A stretch of 64,000 nt of DNA, taken from positions 19,609 to 83,608 of the forward strand of contig NZ_PPPX01000004.1 in assembly GCF_002902305.1 (NCBI RefSeq), given 5' to 3'. Positions 18,396 through 26,468 of the stretch are shown here, piece after piece (position 1 is the first letter of the stretch; every line of letters begins with the position of its first letter). Origin of the DNA: Staphylococcus argensis (GTDB lineage Bacteria; Bacillota; Bacilli; Staphylococcales; Staphylococcaceae). The notes under the pieces are model-generated. The model saw only the letters and a program-made list of their open reading frames with translations. It ran no database searches and was not told where the DNA came from. The position numbers were made by a program, and so were the translations under genes.

Positions 18396-18929
18396 TTAAT
18401 TACTATACATATTTTGATAGTATTTTATTGCTTCTAGCTTTTGCTCAGCATCTTCCCCTTGATACTGTCCACTTTCTATTTCATGCATTATTTGTTTTTC
18501 TCCTGAAGAAATACCATCACCGGTATTTTTTCTCCATTCTTGATCTGGCATATTCATATATGGGTTATTAGGGTCATAACCTGTACTTTGTGATTGTTGC
18601 TGCTGATTCGTTTGAGTTTGAGCAGGTTGTTGTTTAGTTTGATTTTGAGTAGATTGCTCTGAGTTTAACTCATCGTTATCTTTAGAAGTTTGATTATTAT
18701 TAGAAGCTTGTTCGTTGTTAATACTAGAACTGTTTGTATTATTTTCGTTTTCATTATTAGAGTCTGAGGGATTCTTTGAGCCTTTCTTTGAATTATTTTT
18801 CTCTTTCTCCTTGTTTTCACTTTTGTGTTTCTTATCATGATGGGTAGAATGTTTTTCTTCATGATTATCATTACCGCATGCAGCTAATAATATTGCAGAT
18901 GCAGTTAAAATGGAAAGTATCTTTTTCAT
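18396..18929 (-). CDS. Putative lipoprotein with low-complexity linker
   Basis: 177 aa. Signal peptide with lipobox (MKKILSILTASAILLAACGN; LAAC), then about 90 residues of His/Lys/Glu followed by Asn/Ser/Gln-rich sequence. A short ordered C-terminal part (from about residue 118) contains GYDPNNPYMNMPDQEWRK and GQYQGEDAEQKLEAIKYYQ. The protein is expected to be anchored outside the membrane, with the linker crossing the wall. GGCGGAG precedes the ATG. I do not recognise a function. Confidence 0.75.
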   Translation of the reverse strand: MKKILSILTASAILLAACGNDNHEEKHSTHHDKKHKSENKEKEKNNSKKGSKNPSDSNNENENNTNSSSINNEQASNNNQTSKDNDELNSEQSTQNQTKQQPAQTQTNQQQQSQSTGYDPNNPYMNMPDQEWRKNTGDGISSGEKQIMHEIESGQYQGEDAEQKLEAIKYYQNMYSN

Positions 18930-19053
18930 ATTTCGCTCCGCCTTATATAAAGATGATTATGTAAGTTAATGAACAGGTTCATTTAATAATGATTATACTA
19001 CAGAATTAATGGTTTCACTATAAAAATTTTAAATTATTTTTGTAGATATAAAT

Positions 19054-19079
19054 GTATAAGATTAGTTTTCGAGGGGTAT
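19054..19079 (+). promoter_or_regulatory. Candidate SigB promoter before the DinB-family gene
   Basis: GTATAA, 14-base spacer, GGGTAT: one mismatch to the staphylococcal SigB consensus GTTTAA-N14-GGGTAT, 44 bases before the start codon. Confidence 0.55.
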
Positions 19080-19122
19080 TCCCATAATAACGAGAATTTG
19101 TGAAAGGAGTGTATCGTCATTT

Positions 19123-19587
19123 ATGGCTAAAGATACATTAAATGACGCTATAGAGTTAGGAATCAACCACTTACTCGAAGGTTATGATAATTGGGAAGTG
19201 GCTTCAGTATTAGATAAAGAAAGTGAGTATTTTCCAAACACGCTACATTGGCAGTACGGTCACTTGCTCACAGTATTTGAACTTGCGCTTTCAATGGTTG
19301 AGCAGAACGAAGTTGATGTAGGTCGTTACAACCAGCTTTTTGGCTATGGTACGCGACCATCTGACTGGGGAGACACAGAGGTTCCTGAAATCGAAGAAAT
19401 TCTCGATCACATCAAGACGTTACCGGAGCGAGTAGGAAATTTGACTTCTACTCAGCTCGAAACTGAGCTAGAGGAACCGATGATTGGATGCGAAACTTTA
19501 GGAGAATTGATCGCCTTGAATGCCATTCACGTTCCGCTTCACAATGGTAAAATTGAAGAAATGACACGAGTGTTAAAGCAAATTTAA
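19123..19587 (+). CDS. DinB-superfamily protein
   Basis: 154 aa, four-helix DinB/YfiT-like fold. The metal-binding histidines of the family can be placed in HWQYGHLL (about residues 46-51) and AIHVPLHNGKI (about 138-145). Such proteins are often thiol-S-transferases or of unknown role; despite the name they are unrelated to DNA polymerase IV. A likely SigB promoter upstream suggests stress induction. A convergent aminotransferase shares the terminator. Confidence 0.8.
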   Translation: MAKDTLNDAIELGINHLLEGYDNWEVASVLDKESEYFPNTLHWQYGHLLTVFELALSMVEQNEVDVGRYNQLFGYGTRPSDWGDTEVPEIEEILDHIKTLPERVGNLTSTQLETELEEPMIGCETLGELIALNAIHVPLHNGKIEEMTRVLKQI

Positions 19588-19618
19588 GATACGATTTTGA
19601 TGCGCAAATATACTAAAG

Positions 19619-19650
19619 AAGGAGGGGCACCGCGAAGTGCTCCTCCTTTT
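19619..19650. terminator. Bidirectional terminator
   Basis: AAGGAGGGGCAC, short loop, GTGCTCCTCCTTTT, between convergent genes. Confidence 0.9.
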
Positions 19651-19659
19651 AACATGTCA

Positions 19660-20946
19660 TTACTGTAACTCGCTAATCGCTTTGGCAATGGATTCGAAGA
19701 CATGTGGAATATCATCTTTTTCAATACAGCTAAAGGCGATACGAATATCAGTATCATTTAAGGCAATAATACCGATAGAATAGTTATCGATGAGGTGTGT
19801 TCGTAACGCTTCAGGTTTCACACCTTTAACTTTAAGTGCCATGAAATAGCCAGAGTTAAAGTCATATGGTTGCCAATAATCACTGAATTTCTCATCATAC
19901 ACAAGTTCTTTAGTCACTTCATAACGTGCTTTCAACGTTTCAAAGTTATGTTCTAATTCTTGATCAAGTTGATCGCGGTTCTCAAGAACGTGTTTAACGA
20001 TACTTTGTGAAGGCATAGGACCGCTTGAGATATTGCTACGGATTAAACCTTTCACTTTCGCTTCAATGACTTCTTGAGCTTGTGGATCTTTAATACCAAA
20101 CGTGATGAAACCAACACGTAAGCCCCATGCAAACAATTCTTTCGTAGCTCCATCTAAACGGATAGGTAACACATTTTCAGAATCAAGTTGTGTTAAAGCT
20201 GAGAATAATGAATATGGATACACATCTTCGTAGAACAAGCCGAAGTATGCGTCATCGACTACTGCGATGACGTGAGTACCACGATCCGCTACACGTTTGA
20301 TTGCTTGAACAATTTCATTTACTTCATCTTTAGAAGGTGTGTAACCTGTTGGGTTGTTTGGATAGTTTAAGACTAAGAAGATCTTCTCTTGATTACTTTG
20401 GTCTAACGTTTCAACTAACGCTTGTGTAGTGTAATGACCTTCATTATCAAAGATAGGGTAAGTGTCAATTTGCGCACTGTGACGTGTGCCGAATACGAGT
20501 TTATAGTTACCCCAGTTGTGACTTGGTAATAAGATCGTATCGTTAGTATCCACGAATAAATCGCCAACTAATGATAAACCGTGAGTTAATGCGTTCGTCA
20601 CGATAGGTCTTGAGAAGTCGTCTTTACTGAGTTCTGGGTTGTCTCGAAGCATCTTATCAGTCCAAAGATCACGCAAGTCTTCAATACCTTGAGGTGGTGC
20701 GTATGGGAACACCTCGTCCGGTTCGAGTTCAGAGAAGACATTGTATAAACTGTCAGCATACATTTTTCTATCTCTATAAGTAGCCATTCCGATAGTGGCA
20801 TTGTATTCTGTAGATTTCGCTTCAGCTGATTGAGATAAAATGCCTTTCGGATAATACATCAATTTACCCAAGTCAGAAAGCATATCAGCAATTTGTGGTT
20901 GAGACTTAGTTAGTTGTTCGTTTAAATCTAATGCTAAAGGGTTCAT
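19660..20946 (-). CDS. Class I/II PLP-dependent aminotransferase
   Basis: 428 aa. Fold type I aminotransferase with NYPNNPTGYTP (Asn contacting PLP), VVDDAYFGLFY (Asp pairing with the pyridine nitrogen) and the Schiff-base Lys in LDGATKELFAWGLRVGF. The C-terminal Arg that usually binds the substrate carboxylate is in DIRIAFSC. An orthologue occurs in S. aureus, but the substrate is unknown to me. AGAGAGGTTGAAC precedes the ATG. Its promoter region is shared, divergently, with the type I toxin locus. Confidence 0.88.
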   Translation of the reverse strand: MNPLALDLNEQLTKSQPQIADMLSDLGKLMYYPKGILSQSAEAKSTEYNATIGMATYRDRKMYADSLYNVFSELEPDEVFPYAPPQGIEDLRDLWTDKMLRDNPELSKDDFSRPIVTNALTHGLSLVGDLFVDTNDTILLPSHNWGNYKLVFGTRHSAQIDTYPIFDNEGHYTTQALVETLDQSNQEKIFLVLNYPNNPTGYTPSKDEVNEIVQAIKRVADRGTHVIAVVDDAYFGLFYEDVYPYSLFSALTQLDSENVLPIRLDGATKELFAWGLRVGFITFGIKDPQAQEVIEAKVKGLIRSNISSGPMPSQSIVKHVLENRDQLDQELEHNFETLKARYEVTKELVYDEKFSDYWQPYDFNSGYFMALKVKGVKPEALRTHLIDNYSIGIIALNDTDIRIAFSCIEKDDIPHVFESIAKAISELQ

Positions 20947-21032
20947 AGTTGTTCAACCTCTCTTCATCTAATTCATATTTCATCTCTAAGTTTATCTTGA
21001 AATGAGCTAAAGATAAAGTGATGTAGCGTGTT

Positions 21033-21079
21033 TTGTCACTTTTACAGAACAAATTATAATAAAATCGAACACGTGTTCG
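21033..21079 (+). promoter_or_regulatory. Toxin promoter with perfect LexA (SOS) box
   Basis: TTGTCA (21033-21038), 16-base spacer, TATAAT (21055-21060) forms a strong housekeeping promoter facing the toxin. CGAACACGTGTTCG (21066-21079), a perfect palindrome of the Gram-positive LexA consensus, covers the expected transcription start, so LexA would block it. Confidence 0.8.
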
Positions 21080-21114
21080 TTAATTTGTGTTAGAATAACG
21101 TTAGGCCGTCCTAG

Positions 21115-21141
21115 TCCTACATGGAATTTCGATATGTGGGA
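21115..21141 (+). promoter_or_regulatory. Hairpin masking the toxin ribosome-binding site
   Basis: TCCTACAT pairs with ATGTGGGA (one G-T pair); the second arm contains the first bases of the GGGAGG Shine-Dalgarno. Type I toxin messages commonly keep their start site folded in this way. Confidence 0.6.
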
Positions 21142-21152
21142 GGTGTAGTATA

Positions 21153-21248
21153 ATGGAGTGGTGGCAAGATTTAATCATCACCATACTTTCAGGTGGCATC
21201 CTCATTATCTTCCGAATTTGGTTAGAGAATAAATGGAAAGATAAATAG
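21153..21248 (+). CDS. Fst-like type I toxin, small membrane peptide
   Basis: 31 aa: MEWWQDLIITILSGGILIIF then RIWLENKWKDK. One membrane helix with the SG-x(4)-F-x(2)-WL pattern and a charged C-terminus, the layout of the Fst/PepA family of membrane-damaging type I toxins. GGGAGG lies 9 bases upstream. The leader carries a masking hairpin, and the 3' side meets a convergent antisense RNA at a shared stem-loop. The LexA box over the promoter implies synthesis during DNA damage. Toxicity is inferred from family features, not shown. Confidence 0.82.
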   Translation: MEWWQDLIITILSGGILIIFRIWLENKWKDK

Positions 21249-21267
21249 GTGGCCTTACACGTAAAGA

Positions 21268-21300
21268 AACCCCAAGTCAGGTTGCGGCTGACTTGGGGTT
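21268..21300. terminator. Shared stem-loop of toxin and antitoxin RNAs
   Basis: Perfect 13-bp arms AACCCCAAGTCAG and CTGACTTGGGGTT with a 7-base loop. A T-rich tract follows on the minus strand only. Confidence 0.85.
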
Positions 21301-21312
21301 GTGTAGTATAAT
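21301..21312. repeat. Direct repeat of the toxin start region
   Basis: GTGTAGTATAAT occurs here and at 21143-21154, where its last bases begin the toxin ATG. The same kind of direct repeat gives the antisense RNA of par its second contact with the toxin message. Confidence 0.8.
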
Positions 21313-21502
21313 TCGTGGACAACTTAATTGTAGCATTAGTGAAATAATACAGCAAGGTATTTATATAATTAAATACATTAAGTTGTGCGACAGACACAAG
21401 GTCAGCTATGATTTAAAGGGTATTAAGATGATATAATGACGGTAATCGACTTAGTAAAGTGATGAGGACTTTGTTATACTGGTAATGTTTTGAGGTGAAA
21501 TA

Positions 21503-21724
21503 ATGAAACATTTAACGAAAATCTTTGTGACATTAGCAATTATCTTATTTATAGTTGGTTATTACTTACAAGCGACAGATCATGAAAGTACAGGTATCAA
21601 ACTACTCATTGCCGCTATCATGTTTATGATTTGTGCCTTTATTAATCGCAGTAATGATCGTCGCAAGAAGCGGGAAGAATATTATCGTAAACAACAAGCA
21701 GAAAAACAACGTAAAAAGAAGTAA
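21503..21724 (+). CDS. Small membrane protein with basic tail
   Basis: 73 aa. Two membrane segments (about residues 5-23 and 31-47) and a strongly basic, Gln/Lys-rich C-terminus (RKKREEYYRKQQAEKQRKKK). TGAGGTGAAATA precedes the ATG. Its place just before the pmt operon is conserved in staphylococci as far as I recall, but no function is known to me. Confidence 0.7.
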   Translation: MKHLTKIFVTLAIILFIVGYYLQATDHESTGIKLLIAAIMFMICAFINRSNDRRKKREEYYRKQQAEKQRKKK

Positions 21725-21884
21725 TTAGTGAGAAAGAGTAGATTCTTCTGCTTTTCTAACATTAACAATTGATTTTAACACGTTCCGTAATCTTTGATTA
21801 TGGGGCGCTTTTTTTATGTGTGCAATTTTAGTGATCGAGCAGTAAATTGAATAATGTTTAGGTGTACATGTCGATTTTTGACCG

Positions 21885-21905
21885 TGTATATAGTATATAT
21901 GTACA
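21885..21905. promoter_or_regulatory. Upstream inverted repeat, possible second PmtR site
   Basis: TGTATATA followed by TATATGTACA is a near-palindrome resembling the operator-like sequence at 21966-21995. Confidence 0.35.
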
Positions 21906-21959
21906 GTTTAACTCCTGTAATAACGCGTTTTTTAACATAAATTTTACTCAGAGGGTTTA

Positions 21960-21995
21960 CAATATTGTATATAGTGTGTATGCTATGTATATACA
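21960..21995 (+). promoter_or_regulatory. pmt promoter and candidate PmtR operator
   Basis: TTTACA, 17-base spacer and TATGCT form a plausible promoter. TGTATATA (21966-21973) and TATATACA (21988-21995) make an inverted repeat covering the spacer and the -10 box, immediately before pmtR, as expected for autorepression. Confidence 0.5.
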
Positions 21996-22015
21996 GTTGA
22001 TAGGGGAGGACGTTC

Positions 22016-22393
22016 ATGAAAATACTTTTAAAAAATAATAGTGAACAGCCGATTTACGAACAGATAAAACAACAAGTGAAAGAGAACATCCTTAAGGGAA
22101 TCGTTGCACCTGGGGAACATCTTCCTTCTATGCGTGAGCTCGCACAAGATTTAAGCGTCAGTGTTATTACAACTAAGCGTGCTTATGAAGATCTTGAGAA
22201 AGATGGCTTTGTCTATACCATTCGCGGTAAGGGCACTTTCGTTAAAGAACAAGATAGTAATATCTTGAAAGAGAAGCAATTTATAGTTATCGAATCCTAC
22301 GCGAAATCAATGGCGAAAGAAGCCAAGACGATTGGCATGTCGTTATCCGAATTAGTAGACATCCTATCACTCATCTATGAGGAGGAAGAATGA
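22016..22393 (+). CDS. pmtR: GntR/YtrA-family repressor PmtR
   Basis: 125 aa. A GntR winged helix (PIYEQIKQQVKENILKGIVA ... LPSMRELAQDLSVS ... KRAYEDLEKDGFVYTIRGKGTFV) with a short C-terminal helix pair, the YtrA subtype that controls ABC exporters. In S. aureus PmtR represses pmtABCD and is released by PSM peptides. GGGGAGGACGTTC precedes the ATG. Its end overlaps pmtA by four bases, so it is the first gene of the transporter operon. Confidence 0.93.
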   Translation: MKILLKNNSEQPIYEQIKQQVKENILKGIVAPGEHLPSMRELAQDLSVSVITTKRAYEDLEKDGFVYTIRGKGTFVKEQDSNILKEKQFIVIESYAKSMAKEAKTIGMSLSELVDILSLIYEEEE

Positions 22394-23298
22394 TGAATGC
22401 GATTGAGTTAAATAATGTGAGCTATAAGACGAAACGCTTTCAGTTAGACGATATCTCATTTAATGTACCTCAAGGATTTGTCACTGGTTTCATTGGGGCG
22501 AACGGATCAGGTAAGACAACAATTATTCGCTTGATCATGGATCTCTTACAAGCAGATAAAGGTTCTATTCGTTTGTTTGGCAAATCTATGAACATGGATG
22601 AAGTAGGGATTAAAGAAAAAATCGGATTTGTCTATTCTGAACTCTATTTGAACGATAAGTGGACGATTAAAAAAGCTGAAAAAATGATTGCACCATTTTA
22701 TAAGAACTGGAATCACGATACCTTCTATGATTATTTAAATCAATTCGATTTACCCTACAAAGCGAAGATTAAGACTTTATCAACAGGAATGAAGATGAAG
22801 CTAAATATTGCTTTTGCATTTAGTCATGATGCTGAATTATTCATTCTTGATGAGCCAACAGCCGGTCTTGATCCTATCGTTCGTAATGAAGTGTTAGATT
22901 TAATTCAGAAAGAATTAATTAACGAGAACAAGACAGTCTTACTTTCTACGCACATTATTTCAGACCTAGAAAAAATTGCCGATTACTTAGTTTATCTCAA
23001 GGACGGCGATATTATCTTAGATAACTACTTAGATGAAATCATCCAAAACTATAAAATTGTGCGTGGATCTAACGATTTGCTTGATGATGAACTTAAAGAT
23101 TTAACTATCTTCCATGAAGATAATAAAACAGGCTTTACTGCACTAACTAAAGAACATCAAGTGTTTGAAGAACTATTTGGTAATCAAGTGATGGTAAATA
23201 ACCCAACAATTGAAGAACTCATGATTTATTTAGGTAAAGGTGATATAGAAGGGAGCCACAGTTCTCATCAAAGTCAAGACGAGGTGGCATCTCAATGA
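22390..23298 (+). CDS. pmtA: PSM exporter ATP-binding protein PmtA
   Basis: 302 aa. Walker A GANGSGKTT at about residue 37, signature LSTGMKMKL, Walker B ELFILDEPTAGLDP, and the H-loop His in LLSTHIISDLE. A C-terminal extension of about 85 residues ends in a Ser/His/Gln-rich tail. In S. aureus PmtA works with PmtB, PmtC and PmtD to export phenol-soluble modulins. It overlaps both neighbours by four bases (ATGA), a sign of tight translational coupling. Confidence 0.93.
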   Translation: MMNAIELNNVSYKTKRFQLDDISFNVPQGFVTGFIGANGSGKTTIIRLIMDLLQADKGSIRLFGKSMNMDEVGIKEKIGFVYSELYLNDKWTIKKAEKMIAPFYKNWNHDTFYDYLNQFDLPYKAKIKTLSTGMKMKLNIAFAFSHDAELFILDEPTAGLDPIVRNEVLDLIQKELINENKTVLLSTHIISDLEKIADYLVYLKDGDIILDNYLDEIIQNYKIVRGSNDLLDDELKDLTIFHEDNKTGFTALTKEHQVFEELFGNQVMVNNPTIEELMIYLGKGDIEGSHSSHQSQDEVASQ

Positions 23299-23978
23299 AA
23301 CAACTCTTACTGAGAAATATCAAGCTAAGAAAAACTACGCTAATAATATATGTTCTGTTAATAGCTATTTCACCATTTCAATGTCTTATTCCAGATGGAA
23401 CTAACTTAGGGAATTGGATTATAGGAATCCTATCAACGATACTACTCGTTATCGTTATTAAGGATTCAGCTCATTTGTTTCGTTTTCATAGTAAATTAGG
23501 CAAAGATTCGTACTATTACCAAGCAAGTTTACCAGTAAGTAAGTTTTCTTTGCTTAACGCCAACTTATTTACGATGCTGATTTTCACTGCTTTAGGGTGT
23601 TTAGTTCTTTTAGTTTATCAGCCTACAACGAGTTTACCAAATGCAGATATGGGGACTATAAATTGGATTACTACTTATATTGCATTTAATTTCTTAGCTA
23701 TGCCTATTGCATTTAAGCGATACACAGAAGTTAAATCTGATAATGTAAACTATATTTTTTACTTAATTTTAATGTATATAATTATTCCAATGATATGGAT
23801 AATTATTTCTCTAGTTATTACTGCAATCTTTATCATAACTCATGTGTTATCTGGTTCAGTAGCAGACGAATATCTAGATGAAATATCTATATTAATTGAT
23901 ATAGGCTACTTAACAATTAGTACACTATGGCTCTTAATCAATTACTACATTCAAAGTAAGAAAGTCAGAAACAAATAA
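23295..23978 (+). CDS. pmtB: PSM exporter membrane protein PmtB
   Basis: 227 aa, six predicted membrane segments. It begins MKQLLLRNIKLRKTTLIIY and contains the paired motifs KDSAHLFRFHSKLGKD and KRYTEVKSDN that also occur in the next gene. S. aureus PmtB is about this size. It shares an ATGA overlap with pmtA. Which of the two PmtB-like genes is the orthologue of the single S. aureus pmtB cannot be decided here. Confidence 0.88.
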   Translation: MKQLLLRNIKLRKTTLIIYVLLIAISPFQCLIPDGTNLGNWIIGILSTILLVIVIKDSAHLFRFHSKLGKDSYYYQASLPVSKFSLLNANLFTMLIFTALGCLVLLVYQPTTSLPNADMGTINWITTYIAFNFLAMPIAFKRYTEVKSDNVNYIFYLILMYIIIPMIWIIISLVITAIFIITHVLSGSVADEYLDEISILIDIGYLTISTLWLLINYYIQSKKVRNK

Positions 23979-23998
23979 TATGAGAGGAGTGACCTTCC

Positions 23999-24661
23999 AT
24001 GAAAAGTTTAGTCATCCGAAATTTGAAGCTGCGTCAGACAACCATTATTATTTATTTAATTTTAGCACTCCTCTCACCATTACAATTTCTAATTAGATAT
24101 AAATTAGTTTATTCAATTTCTGAACTTATATTTCCATTTTTGGTAGTAATATTTTATTTCCTATCCATCAAAGATTCAGCCCATATATTTAGAGTACATC
24201 ATAAGTTAGGTGAACAAGCTTATTGGTTCTTTGGAAGCTTACCACTCTCCAAGAAACAAATGTTAAATGCGAACTACATTACAATGTTAATTTTCACACT
24301 AGGTGGAGCGATTGTATTAGGACTATATTCTATTCCGCTTTCTGTAATGAATGGAATGAATTGGACTTATGCTATTCCACTAGTATACGTAGCAGTAAAC
24401 TTCTTCACAATACCAGGCGTGTTTAGAAGATATACCGAAGTGAAACAAGAACGAATAACTTATTTATTCCATATATTAGCAATGTGCTTGCTACTGCCAT
24501 TAGCAATTACAATGATTTACCTCGGTATCCGCGTATTTATTCTTGGACACATGGACAACTACATTAACGTATTTAATCCGTGGTTTAACTCAGGTTATCT
24601 TCTAGTCAGTATTGTAATGTTGATTATTAACTATTTTATCCAACTAAAAAAAGTAAGTTAA
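23999..24661 (+). CDS. Second PmtB-like membrane protein (tandem paralogue)
   Basis: 220 aa with six predicted membrane segments, clearly homologous to its neighbour: MKSLVIRNLKLRQTTIIIYL, KDSAHIFRVHHKLGEQ, MLNANYITMLIFTLGG and RRYTEVKQER align with the same segments of PmtB. It has its own GAGAGGAGTG site and is 20 bases after pmtB and 12 before pmtC, so it is inside the operon. S. aureus has one gene here, so this is an extra copy. It may form a PmtB-PmtB' heterodimer. Confidence 0.88.
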   Translation: MKSLVIRNLKLRQTTIIIYLILALLSPLQFLIRYKLVYSISELIFPFLVVIFYFLSIKDSAHIFRVHHKLGEQAYWFFGSLPLSKKQMLNANYITMLIFTLGGAIVLGLYSIPLSVMNGMNWTYAIPLVYVAVNFFTIPGVFRRYTEVKQERITYLFHILAMCLLLPLAITMIYLGIRVFILGHMDNYINVFNPWFNSGYLLVSIVMLIINYFIQLKKVS

Positions 24662-24673
24662 AGGAGGAATTAG

Positions 24674-25546
24674 ATGCAATTACAAGAAGTAACTAAGACG
24701 TATAATGATAATACTGTCTTAGATAAGATTGACTTTGATTTCGGTAAAAGTCAGATTGTCGGTTTAATTGGTAAAAACGGTGTTGGTAAAACAACATTAA
24801 TGAAAATTATGAACGGTAATATTGCAAATTATCAAGGTAAAGTCGACCTAGGTAAAAATCATAACATGGGATATTTAATTGAAAATCCTAAGCTTTATGA
24901 TAATAAAACAGGTCTTAACAACTTGAAACAATTTGCTCAAGTATTAGGAAAAGGTTTCGATAAAGGATATACTGACAAAATTATCGATGCATTCGGTATG
25001 CGTCCTTATATGAATAAAAAGGTTAAAAAGTACTCAATGGGTATGAAACAAAAGCTAGCTATCGCAGTTTCTCTCATGAGTAAACCGAAGTTCCTTATCT
25101 TGGACGAACCTACAAACGGTATGGATCCAGATGGTTCAATCGATGTACTTAAAACAATCCAATCTTTAGTACAAGATCTCGGTATGAAAATCTTAATTTC
25201 AAGTCACAAATTAGAAGATATTGAATTGATTTGTGATCGTGCTGTGTTCTTAAGAGATGGTCACTTTGTTCAAGACGTGGATATGTCAGAAGGAGCGCCA
25301 TCAGACAGCACCGTGCTTACTATTAATCCAGACGAATTTGGTACAGCACTTGAATTATTAACTGAGAAGTTCAATGTTATGCAATCTCATAAAGAAAGTG
25401 GAGAAATTATTCTTAAAGCCCAAAAAGATTACAAACCACTTCTTAAAGCTTTAGCATCTAAAGATATTTATCCGAAATACATTGAAACACGTAAAAGTTC
25501 TCTACGTGATACTTACTTTAGTATAAATCAGAGAGGTGATAAATAA
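24674..25546 (+). CDS. pmtC: PSM exporter ATP-binding protein PmtC
   Basis: 290 aa. Walker A GKNGVGKTT near residue 34, signature YSMGMKQKL, Walker B FLILDEPTNGMDP, H-loop His in LISSHKLEDIE. It belongs to the bacitracin/lantibiotic immunity (BcrA-like) type of ABC ATPase. AAGGAGGAATTAG precedes the ATG, and the last base overlaps the pmtD start. Confidence 0.93.
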   Translation: MQLQEVTKTYNDNTVLDKIDFDFGKSQIVGLIGKNGVGKTTLMKIMNGNIANYQGKVDLGKNHNMGYLIENPKLYDNKTGLNNLKQFAQVLGKGFDKGYTDKIIDAFGMRPYMNKKVKKYSMGMKQKLAIAVSLMSKPKFLILDEPTNGMDPDGSIDVLKTIQSLVQDLGMKILISSHKLEDIELICDRAVFLRDGHFVQDVDMSEGAPSDSTVLTINPDEFGTALELLTEKFNVMQSHKESGEIILKAQKDYKPLLKALASKDIYPKYIETRKSSLRDTYFSINQRGDK

Positions 25547-26274
25547 TGAATCCATTACAATTAGTTAAATATGATTTGTATAGCATCATTAAGAGTCCAT
25601 TAACATATATTGCACTTATCTTAGCTATCTTACCTCAAATTGGTATTACTTACATGTTTGTGCATCAGAATGATTCAGTACCAACTGGTGCTATCATCGG
25701 TATGGCGGCTTGGTTCTTTACAGTCACTGGATTATTATTCGTCATCAAAACGATTACACGTGATTTATCTCAAGGTACAATCCAGCTTTACATGAACAAA
25801 ACTAAGAACAGAATAGGTTATATTATAGCGAAGACAATTTCTATAGTATTAATCGCTGTATTATTCATGTTGATCTTAACGATTTACACTCAAATCGTAC
25901 AAGCATGTGTGGATACGGATTCAATTAAAACACATAAATATTTTGATTATTTATGGTTTGTTATCTTTACTTATTTATTCTATGGTTTATTCTTATTCTT
26001 AATCGCTTTAATTGTGCCTAAACCAGCATTGATTTTTACACTAGGAATCTTCTTAATCATCATCGTTCCTGTTGCAGATTCATTCTTACCGATGATTCCA
26101 CATTTCGGTGATAAGATTAAAGATGCACTTAAGTATATACCTTTTGGTTATATACCTGAAAAAACACAAGGCACAGATCAAACATTCTCAAACTGGCAAT
26201 GGTTTATTACACCAGCTTCTGTCGTAGTACTGTTTGTTATTAACTTATTCTACGGTGCTAAAAAAGATATCTAA
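25546..26274 (+). CDS. pmtD: PSM exporter permease PmtD
   Basis: 242 aa, six membrane segments in the ABC-2 permease pattern, with the periplasmic-facing segments around ITRDLSQGTIQLYMNKTKNR. It pairs with PmtC. It is the last gene of the operon and is followed by a hairpin at 26285. Confidence 0.92.
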   Translation: MNPLQLVKYDLYSIIKSPLTYIALILAILPQIGITYMFVHQNDSVPTGAIIGMAAWFFTVTGLLFVIKTITRDLSQGTIQLYMNKTKNRIGYIIAKTISIVLIAVLFMLILTIYTQIVQACVDTDSIKTHKYFDYLWFVIFTYLFYGLFLFLIALIVPKPALIFTLGIFLIIIVPVADSFLPMIPHFGDKIKDALKYIPFGYIPEKTQGTDQTFSNWQWFITPASVVVLFVINLFYGAKKDI

Positions 26275-26284
26275 TATTGACTAT

Positions 26285-26320
26285 GTGGGTATAGGTGAAT
26301 TTCATCTATATCCACTTTTC
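26285..26320 (+). terminator. pmt operon terminator
   Basis: GTGGGTATAGGTGAA pairs with TTCATCTATATCCAC, followed by TTTTC. Confidence 0.85.
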
Positions 26321-26468
26321 TATATTTAGAAATTCATTTGAAGAGGATGCATCTCACATGCGCGTATGCTATATTTAAAGAAATAATATAATTTATTTGT
26401 CTTTAAAGATACATAATATTAACTCTTGTTATTTTAATAATATATTCCTAGTCAATGGCGGTTTTATT

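Larger units (their letters stand above)
21257..21320 (-). ncRNA. Antitoxin RNA (par RNAII-like)
   Basis: On the minus strand TTGCTG (21350-21355), a 17-base spacer and TACAAT (21327-21332) form a good constitutive promoter. A transcript from about 21320 would run through the complement of 21301-21312 and end after the hairpin, where the minus strand has TTTCTTT; its length is about 64 bases, like RNAII of the enterococcal par system. It contains ATTATACTACAC, complementary to the toxin initiation region (GTGTAGTATAAT, 21143-21154). Ends are predicted. Confidence 0.75.

Noticed and set aside
18973..18982. GAACAGGTTC as a possible LexA box
   Set aside because: Only two bases separate the half-sites; LexA boxes need GAAC-N4-GTTC.
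21101..21397. 98-codon minus-strand frame across the type I toxin locus
   Set aside because: It spans the toxin, both promoters and the stem-loop, has no ribosome site and matches nothing; the locus is better explained by toxin plus antisense RNA.
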